DNA of 64,000 bases from Selaginella moellendorffii (lineage: Eukaryota; Streptophyta; Lycopodiopsida; Selaginellales; Selaginellaceae): positions 654,184 to 718,183 of the forward strand of contig NW_003314272.1 in NCBI RefSeq assembly GCF_000143415.4, given 5' to 3'. Shown piece after piece: positions 57,339 through 64,000 of the stretch. The notes under the pieces were generated by a model. It made no database searches, had not been told where the DNA came from, and was given only the letters and a program-made list of their open reading frames with translations. Within the stretch, counting starts at the first letter, position 1. The number at the start of each line of letters is the position of its first letter. The position numbers and the translations under genes were made by a program.

Positions 57339-57823
57339 AAAACTTCCAGAAAAGTTGGCTCCGAAAGTGAGAACCCGGGTAGCAAAGAACAAAGTAAAAT
57401 TGACGCTCATGTTGTCATTGGAGTTTTCAGTTTGTTTTGCTTGACACAAAACCAGCGAAATCACAAACGAGTTTTTCTTTTGTGTCTTATAGAAGGAGAG
57501 TTTCCATGGGAAACAAAGGAGAGTAGAGCAGCCATAAAAGCAAACGACCGAAAGCTTTGATCTTCATGCAATGCAAGGAGTTATTATTTTACAGTGGTGG
57601 AACTTCTCTCTCTTTTCTCTTCTTCCTCTCTTCCAATTTCTCAAAATGCAGGCAGCGATCGATCGAGGAGACCCAAAACGCATCGAGGAGACCCAAAACG
57701 CGACGAGGGCCGAGAAAACAAAAAAAAAAAACCTTCTCTCCTTTCCCATCTCCATAGAAGATTTTGCTGAGCAAGAAATCTCCCTTGTCCCCCTCTCGCA
57801 TCGCCCGTCCACCTCTAGAACCT

Positions 57824-58171
57824 CTACACGAAATCTACACCGCCCTCGACGAGCTTGCTCGAAAAGGCCCTGAGCATCCGCTGCTTGTTAGCCTCCTCCA
57901 CCTTTCTCATCTCCTCCTCCATCTGGAAAACCACCTCTTTCACCTCCTTGAGCTTGAGCCTGGACGCTAGAAGCTCGCCCACCCTGGCGGCCCGGGCCAC
58001 GGACTCGAGCTGGGCCATCTCTTCCCGCAGCTGGGCCTCTCTCGAGTCGCACATTGCCACCGTGCGCGTGGTGATGCGGTGGATCACATGAGCGGTCATG
58101 TGCCGGCTGAAGAGCTGCACCTTGAGCACATACGGCTTGAGAAACTTTGCCAGATTCGGGGGCGATGTCAT
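57824..58171 (-). CDS. Short uL18-family (ribosomal L18p/L5e-like) protein
   Basis: 115 residues from ATG 58171. SPPNLAKFLKPYVLKVQLFS opens a domain that continues TAHVIHRITTRTVAM..SREAQLR and ARVGELLASRLKLKEVKEVVF, then ends near VEGGVDFV. This order matches the roughly 114-residue plant L18p/L5e-like proteins thought to act in mitochondrial ribosomes or related RNA binding. The usual KREQRYHGKVKAV block near the end is changed to EANKQRMLRAF, so it is a divergent member. An acceptor-like TTTTCTCTATAG lies at about 58186, suggesting a noncoding 5' exon. Confidence 0.72.
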   Translation of the reverse strand: MTSPPNLAKFLKPYVLKVQLFSRHMTAHVIHRITTRTVAMCDSREAQLREEMAQLESVARAARVGELLASRLKLKEVKEVVFQMEEEMRKVEEANKQRMLRAFSSKLVEGGVDFV

Positions 58172-58325
58172 GCCTCCAAGAACCCTATAGAGAAAACTTG
58201 GGTTTATCAACCAAAGGCCCCTTCTTCTTCTTCGATTTGCCTTCGTCTCAAGAGGTCCTGCGTTTCGTTGTAAAAGAAGAGACATACCTCTCGGTTCCAG
58301 TCGTAGATGTTTTAACTGCGAAGTT

Positions 58326-58813
58326 CTCTGCATTCCAAGGGAAGGCTGTCAAAGTTGTAACAAAGCAGACGCTACTTTACCTCGAAAGGATTCATTCACG
58401 TTGTTAGACCAGTGTTCCTCCACGCAATTCTTTTTTACGTGGAGCAGCAACATAGAACGCAACCGTCTGCGCAATCCAAGGTATGTATGAGAGACAAAAC
58501 TAGATAGCCAGCTATACTTACCGGAAGCCAGGTCTGGTACACGAGAACTCCCCATCCTCTGCGTTCCAAGAGAAGATTGTCAAAGCTGTAACGTGCTCCT
58601 TAACGAAAGCAAACGCTACATTACCTCGAAATCGTGATCAGTGTTCCTGCATGGGCTAGAAATGCTTGGACGAACTTCCTTTTTACGTGGAGCAGCAACC
58701 ATAGTCTGCGCAATGCAAGGTATGTATGAGAGACGCAAAAGAAAAAGCTAGTTAACCAGCTAGACTTACCGGAAGCCAGGTCTGGTGGCACACGCAAACT
58801 CCCGATGCTTCAA
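58326..58813. repeat. Imperfect tandem duplication of about 230-260 bases
   Basis: Unit 1 (58326-58555) and unit 2 (58556-58813) share CTGCxTTCCAAG, CGCTAC-TTACCTCGAAA, ACGTGGAGCAGCAAC, AAGGTATGTATGAGAGAC and CTTACCGGAAGCCAGGTCTGGT in the same order. On the minus strand each unit carries two splice-donor-like sequences (GAGGTAA and CCGGTAAGT). It lies upstream of the uL18-family gene. Confidence 0.85.
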
Positions 58814-58820
58814 GGGAGCT

Positions 58821-60119
58821 CTATTTCGGCTGATCCCTGAAGAAGCTATCGTCTTTCTTCCCGTTTATAGCCCGAGACAAGTAGGCCTGGAGCTGGAGCC
58901 TCTCCCTTTCGGACACCTCCAGCCGCTGCCTCAAAGCTGCCTGCTGAGCGACCAGAGCTTGCACTTGGTCCTGCAACACACTCTTTTCCTGCTGGACGAG
59001 ATTAAGCTGCACCTCCCATTGCACCTGTTGCTGGTGCTCGGCTTCGCAGCGACGCTTGATCTCATCTAGCTCCGATTCCAGCTGAGTAACTCTCTTCTCA
59101 GCCTGCTGCTCAGTCCCACGGTTTTGTTGCTCGGAGCCATTACTTCTAATCCAGTCAGTCACTTTCTCTAGCAGGTTTAGAGCATACTCGGGCCCTTCAC
59201 GAGCATTACTCTTTTGCTTCTTAGCGGCACCTTTTGCTTCGTGCTGTTTCCTCGGCCGTTTCTCTCCACCATTTACTCCAGAGTGCTGCTGCTGGACGGT
59301 GCTTCCATCCCCCTCACGACCAGAGGTAGCTAGCTCCAATCCCATCGCTTGATCCTTTGGGCGTTGGACTTTCAGAGCATGGACGACGGGAGGCGACTCC
59401 ATTCCCAATCCGGTATCTACGAGCAACTCGTCGTCCCTCGCCATTCCCAGCTGATAGTGTATGATCTGAGTGAGATACTGTGTGTACTCGAACGCGCTCT
59501 GGGACGTTCCCCGGACTTTCTCACACTGAGCTTGGATCCTGTGACTCATATACCCGGCCCAGTCTAGCACGGCCTTGGTCTCCCAGACATACTTGGCCGC
59601 GTACAAAATCTCCGCACTCACGTACGTGCAGTTCACCTTGCAGCTCATCCTGTCCACCATGAAGCTCACAAACTCCTTGAAGTGGGGATCGGACAGCGCC
59701 TTGACGCTAAAGCCGTTGTGCTTCACCTTGACGGTTGGCCCGTTGTACATGCTGTAGAGCTCTTCAGAGGTGAGCTTGGGAACCTCCTTGACTGCCTTCC
59801 CGCCATGAGGGAGCTTGAGAACCACCTGGACGATCTTCGGGCCCGTCTGGACAACTTCCTGCCTCACATACCCTGATCCATGCTTCTTGTAGCTGCATAG
59901 AAACTCTCGGCACAGCGCCTCGTCCCCCCGGACAAACTTGGACTGGAAGAAGCAGGAAAGACCCATCTGCGAGAGGTCGGAGAGGAACGGTTCCTGCGTC
60001 AGTGACTTCCACAGCAGTGGCTTTAGCGTCTTGAACTGAACCTTCTCCAGGCGCTGCGACAACGCATTTCCATAGCCTTCTTCCGACTCCCCTGGTTCCC
60101 CTTGAATCAACTTCACCAT
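58821..60119 (-). CDS. Unrecognised 432-residue protein with C-terminal coiled coil
   Basis: A single exon from ATG 60119 to 58821. The N-terminal 230 residues (MVKLIQGEPGESEEGYGNAL, then FFQSKFVRGDEALCREFLCS and HNGFSVKALSDPHFKEFVSF) look globular. They recall plant-type transposon-derived or lineage-specific nuclear proteins, but I do not recognise the family. A basic patch (KRPRKQHEAKGAAKKQK) near 290-310 may be a nuclear signal. Residues 340-420 form a Gln/Glu-rich coiled coil (QLESELDEIKRRCEAEH). Codon usage is like that of the neighbouring genes and the frame is clean. Confidence 0.7.
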   Translation of the reverse strand: MVKLIQGEPGESEEGYGNALSQRLEKVQFKTLKPLLWKSLTQEPFLSDLSQMGLSCFFQSKFVRGDEALCREFLCSYKKHGSGYVRQEVVQTGPKIVQVVLKLPHGGKAVKEVPKLTSEELYSMYNGPTVKVKHNGFSVKALSDPHFKEFVSFMVDRMSCKVNCTYVSAEILYAAKYVWETKAVLDWAGYMSHRIQAQCEKVRGTSQSAFEYTQYLTQIIHYQLGMARDDELLVDTGLGMESPPVVHALKVQRPKDQAMGLELATSGREGDGSTVQQQHSGVNGGEKRPRKQHEAKGAAKKQKSNAREGPEYALNLLEKVTDWIRSNGSEQQNRGTEQQAEKRVTQLESELDEIKRRCEAEHQQQVQWEVQLNLVQQEKSVLQDQVQALVAQQAALRQRLEVSERERLQLQAYLSRAINGKKDDSFFRDQPK

Positions 60120-60563
60120 TTTTTCTCTTTTTTTTTTTTCCTTTGTTTTTTCCCTTTTCTATGGCTGCTTAATGTGGGTGCCTAAAAGTAGAACTCCCTT
60201 GCCGATCGGACACGGCCATACCCAGATTCCAGAGCACCCTACCAAACCCCAAACTCACCGAGTAGAAAAAATACCTGTTTTTCGATGCCGCCGGCTGACT
60301 TTCTTGCTCTTTGTGCCACAGACCCCAAGCATAAACACTGACAAATATGATTCGTGCTCCACCAGCACGTAGCAAAATTATGCATACTCCCACTCGGAGG
60401 GCTTCTATAGCAGCCCTATAGTATAGATGTTGATCTTTCGTAGCCTGGAAGCACCAAAGACGTTAAAACCAAGCAAGCTACAGCATCGATATTTTAAGCA
60501 AGAGCGGAACTTTCAACTCACACTGTCACCTATGTCTGTTCAGCGCTGCGTTAGCTAACACAA

Positions 60564-62709
60564 TCACCATGTCGGAACGGTCTGCTCAAAAATGTGTCCT
60601 ACCCGCAGCAACTCCTCCTACAGATATGTTTATGTGACATGCATATGTAATATCATTGTCATGTAGCACTGACCTCCTCGAACGCGTTGCCAATCAGTTG
60701 CAATCCCACTGGAAGCTTAGAGCCCTCGTCCTCGATCAGACCGCAGGGCAACGACAATGCAGGTAGGCCAGCCATGTTCACATTAACCTGTGCACAGAAA
60801 GAATTTAAAACTCAAAAGTCATGGAACTGCAGGACGTAGCATCACCGTCATAAGATCTCCCAGATACATCGACAAGGGGTCCAGTACTTTCTCTCCTGCC
60901 ATGCCAAGACAATGAGATGACAAAAGACCAACACCAAAACCCCAGCAAGTGTCTAACCGATTTTGAAAGCTGGGCTAGGAGCCACGGGTGATAAAAGTAT
61001 GTGACCATCCTCCAAAGCTTTCTTGAAGTCTTGTTGAATCAAAGTTCGCACCTGGCATAACAATTGACAATGAATAAAAAAGGGCAGGATCTACGATACT
61101 TACCTGTTGTGCGCGTTTATAAAATGCATCATAATAGCCAGCTGACAACGCATAGGTTCCCATCAAAATGCGTCTTTTCACCTGATGAAATCCGGAAAAC
61201 AGTCAGGAAAAGTTTTCATAGTAACAAGTCTAACTTGCCTCTGCCCCAAATCCTTGTCCACGAGAAGCACCATACATTGCATTAAGCTCGTCTGCAACAA
61301 CTCGAGGGCCATATCTACAAGACAAATATCGTTAACCAGGAGATTAAATAACTTGTAAATTTGGTACCTTATACCGTCATAACGTGATAGATTGGATGAT
61401 GCTTCTGAAGCTGCCAGTACGTAATATGCAGGTAAACCAAGGGAGAAGGTAGGCAAAGAAACCTGGCAGTAATACACAGAGATTAGCCGCAGGACACATA
61501 GCTCGTTACCTCTTGAACCACAGCACCAAGCTTCTCAAGATGAACAACAGCGTTTTTCACCACTTGAGCTACCGCGGGCTCGACGCCTTCACCTATTGTC
61601 TCTTTTATGATCCCAAACTTCATCCCCGCCAAAGGGTTTCCCGGAAGTTCTTTGGCTGGCACTAATGCTTTCAAGTAGTTCGGAACTACCTGCACAACTG
61701 TAAACCCGTTAGTTCCAACAGGAATCACAGCACAAGACTCACCTTGGAGCTGGAAGTAGCATCAGCCGGATCGTGACCTGCTATAGCATTCAGAAGTAAC
61801 GAAACATCGTCAACTGAGGTGCCAAGGCATCCAACCACGTCGAGCGAGGAAGCATAGGCCATCAAACCGAAGCGAGAAACCCGACCATAAGTTGGTTTTA
61901 ATCCAACAACCCCGCAAAAAGACGCTGGCTGCCTTATGCTACCTCCAGTATCACTTCCCAGAGCGCAAGCACACTGTCCCGCCGCCACCGCGGCTGCTGA
62001 TCCTCCTGACGATCCTCCAGGAACGCGAGACAAGTCCCAAGGATTGGAAGTTACCTGTGAATGAGAACATAAGAAAACTTGTTGCAAACTATGACGAACA
62101 ACTTACTTGGTAAGCCGAGCTTTCGGTGGAGCTCCCCATGCCAAACTCGTCGAGGTTCGTCTTTCCTATGAGCACTGCCCCGGATTCTTTGAGCCTTTTC
62201 ACTGCCGTGGCATCGTATGGAGGCCTGTATCCATCCAAAATCCGGGAGCCTCCAGTAGAAGGCATGCCTTGCGTGCACAGATTATCCTTGATTGCGATGG
62301 GAATACCTGCAAGAGGCCCAGGATCATCGCCTCTGGCTAGCCTGCCGTCAATCTCCGCCGCCTCATCCAATGCGCTGCTGGAAATATGGAGGAAGCTCTT
62401 CACATCCGGCTCCTTCTCCCGCAATCGATCCAGATACTCCGTGACGATCTCCACGGCGCTGATCTCCTTCTTTCGCAGCTGCGTTTGGAGCCTAGAGATT
62501 TGCGATGCTGCCGGCTTGGATCTTGGAATGGCCGGCGATGCCAATATCGACGCGCTTGCCGTGGCCATGGCTGCTCTAAATCGGCAAGAGGATGGAGACA
62601 AATCACCTGCATTCCTGAAGAATCTGGCGCTGCGGGCATCGCCATAGCCGTGAGCTTGCGCCTGGCCATAGCCATGGGCATGCGCTTGGGCGCCCAACGA
62701 AGACGCCAT
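60564..62709 (-). CDS. GATA: Glutamyl-tRNA(Gln) amidotransferase subunit A, organellar
   Basis: Ten exons (62709-62107, 62054-61743, 61689-61510, 61462-61368, 61314-61239, 61181-61104, 61051-60958, 60895-60846, 60787-60674 and 60614-60564) give 550 residues. GatA is the amidase of GatCAB, which converts Glu-tRNA(Gln) to Gln-tRNA(Gln) in plastids and mitochondria. Amidase-signature residues are present: Lys in GIPIAIKDN near 140, [11 protein letters not shown], and the Ser pair in [12 protein letters not shown] near 236. The first 75 residues are a likely transit peptide. An in-frame ATG at 62763 would lie upstream of a telobox, so 62709 is preferred. Intron 61238-61182 has a GC donor. The last exon may begin 3 bases earlier. 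Confidence 0.93.
61182..61238 (-). other. GC-AG intron in the GatA gene
   Basis: On the minus strand the exon ends GGGGCAGAG, then GCAAGTTAG, and the acceptor is CATCAG. Joining gives the family-conserved [17 protein letters not shown], which leaves little doubt. Confidence 0.88.
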
Positions 62710-62826
62710 TGTGATATGCCCCCCGCGGGCATTAGCTAGGGTTTTTATTTTGCTAGGCCACATTTTTGTTTGATCCAGCTGCCGCTGGAATTTCCAAGAG
62801 GCGAGGCGGCAATCGATCCATCGGCG
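62710..62826. promoter_or_regulatory. Shared promoter of the head-to-head GatA and LIP2 genes
   Basis: Only 117 bases separate the two start codons. A telobox (TAGGGTTT) lies at about 62741-62748. No TATA box is evident. Confidence 0.7.
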
Positions 62827-63915
62827 ATGGAGGCCAGCGCTCTTTCGCCAGCAATCTTGCCGCTTCCGATCGTCAAGGCGAGGTAAGGATCAAGCCTTGA
62901 TTATCACACAAGATTACCTCTCTTTCTTGCAGCAACAGTGTTAGCTATGCCTCGATCAAAACCAAGCCTGGAGTTCTTGCGCAATCCGCGGAAGAACGTT
63001 CACCGCTTATGAAGGAACGCCGGAGGTGAAGTGATTTTTTTAAAGGGAAGCTCTTTTGTGAAATTCCTTTCATTTTAGGTGCCAGTGCTATGATCTTTAT
63101 GACCAGCTCGTCCCTTACACAGATGCTTGGAGGTGGCAGAAAAGCATCGTGGCCGATTATGCGAAAGCTCTCAGCCAAGATCAAGGCAGCCCAGCGCTCG
63201 ACACCGTGATCTTGCTCCAACACACTCCCGTCTACACAATGGGGACTGGGAGCTCTTCCAAGTTCCTCAACTTTGCCACGGACGATCCTCCTCACGAGCT
63301 TCACGTTACTGAGAGAGGTGGAGAGGTAACTTACCATGGACCAGGCCAGGTACGAGCGATCGTCCTTCGAAAAGAGCTCGTCGAAGATAAACCCTCTTCT
63401 TTCTCCTTTGCAGCTTGTCATGTACCCCATTCTAAACTTGAGGAACTACAAGCTCGATCTCCACTGGTACCTCCGAGCTCTGGAAGAAGTGGTCATACGG
63501 GCGCTCTGGTCGGCGTACTCTCTCAGAGCTTCTCGCGTCGATGGCTTCACAGGCGTCTGGATTGGTATAACGCAACCTTTCTCCAAGTTTTCATTCTTTT
63601 CCTTTACGTCTTCCACCAGGAGAGGAGAAACTCGCGGCGATCGGAGTCCGTGTCTCAAAGTGGATCACCTTCCACGGCCTGGCGCTCAACGTCACCACCG
63701 ACCTCTCCCCCTTCAGCAAGATCGTTCCTTGCGGCATTCGCGACAAAGCCGTGGGGAGCGTCGCCAAGCTCGTCGATCCAGCGTCGTCCAACACAGCGAT
63801 GCTCAACCACGTCCACAGGCATTTGCTCCAGGCATTCTCCGACGTCTTCAACACAGAGCTGGTCCACCCAAGACAACAGCAATTACTATACAAACACGAT
63901 TATCATTCACTATAA
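62827..63915 (+). CDS. LIP2: Lipoyl(octanoyl) transferase
   Basis: Exons 62827-62882, 62933-63025, 63079-63349, 63414-63564 and 63620-63915 close exactly to 288 residues. The enzyme moves octanoyl from acyl carrier prot to lipoate-dependent enzyme subunits in mitochondria or plastids. Signature blocks are [20 protein letters not shown] near residues 129-148, [22 protein letters not shown], and the catalytic cysteine in IVPCGI near 228. The N-terminal 50 residues are a plausible transit peptide (no acid until EERSP). The plant family splits into mitochondrial LIP2 and plastid LIP2p forms; which one this is cannot be decided here. Confidence 0.92.
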
Positions 63916-64000
63916 TTAATCACACCATTGTCACAAGCTATACATTATTGTCAAGTTCTCGGGATCGAGCTAGCTTAGTTCCATGGCTCCTGGTTGTAGC
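63916..64000. other. 3' flank of the octanoyltransferase gene
   Basis: Short AT-rich tail with no feature seen. Confidence 0.4.

Overview
The window looks like nuclear DNA of an early-diverging vascular plant. I infer a Selaginella-type lycophyte. Three things point there: many very short introns (about 45-75 bases) whose exons close exactly in frame, an intronless PLS-type PPR gene, and plant-specific genes (maltose exporter, boron-transporter-like, cutin/suberin-type GPAT, trihelix, nuclear-speckle RNA-binding protein, plastid GatA, octanoyltransferase). No species assignment was tested.

Layout. 1-4120: the 3' part of a decayed multi-exon gene with seven in-frame stops, ending in an FCP1-like HAD phosphatase domain. 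It carries a family of 22-base palindromes, four of which sit just upstream of 3' splice sites. 4740-19783: a cluster of Ty3/gypsy LTR retrotransposons. One is a stop-ridden + strand relic. One is a minus-strand element at 7143-12101 with CATAC target duplications. One is a younger minus-strand chromovirus at 12278-19783 with 1.1-1.2 kb LTRs and ATTTT target duplications. 20333-28507: an unknown 808-residue protein, a doubly deleted copy of the NXPE-like gene found at 50-52 kb, an F-box pseudogene, a small AT-rich gene for a secreted PLAT-domain protein, and a MEX1-type maltose exporter.

28827-48953 is gene-dense: boron-transporter-like protein, PPR protein, NFD2-like RNase III-fold protein, WDR53-like WD40 protein, a tRNA-Arg(CCG) in a divergent promoter, a conserved small plant protein, an NSR-type RRM protein, a CCHC zinc-knuckle protein, a PR-1-type secreted protein, a glycerol-3-phosphate acyltransferase, a double-trihelix factor and a HAD hydrolase. 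50581-63915 holds the NXPE-like protein, serine hydroxymethyltransferase, two unrecognised proteins, a short uL18-family protein, and a head-to-head pair of organelle-type genes (GatA and LIP2) that share a roughly 117-base promoter.

Exon structures given here were checked by reading-frame closure and by recognised protein family, not by transcripts. The strongest leads are the splice-site-associated palindrome family, the unlisted PLAT gene, GC-AG introns in three genes, and the miniaturised NXPE copy.
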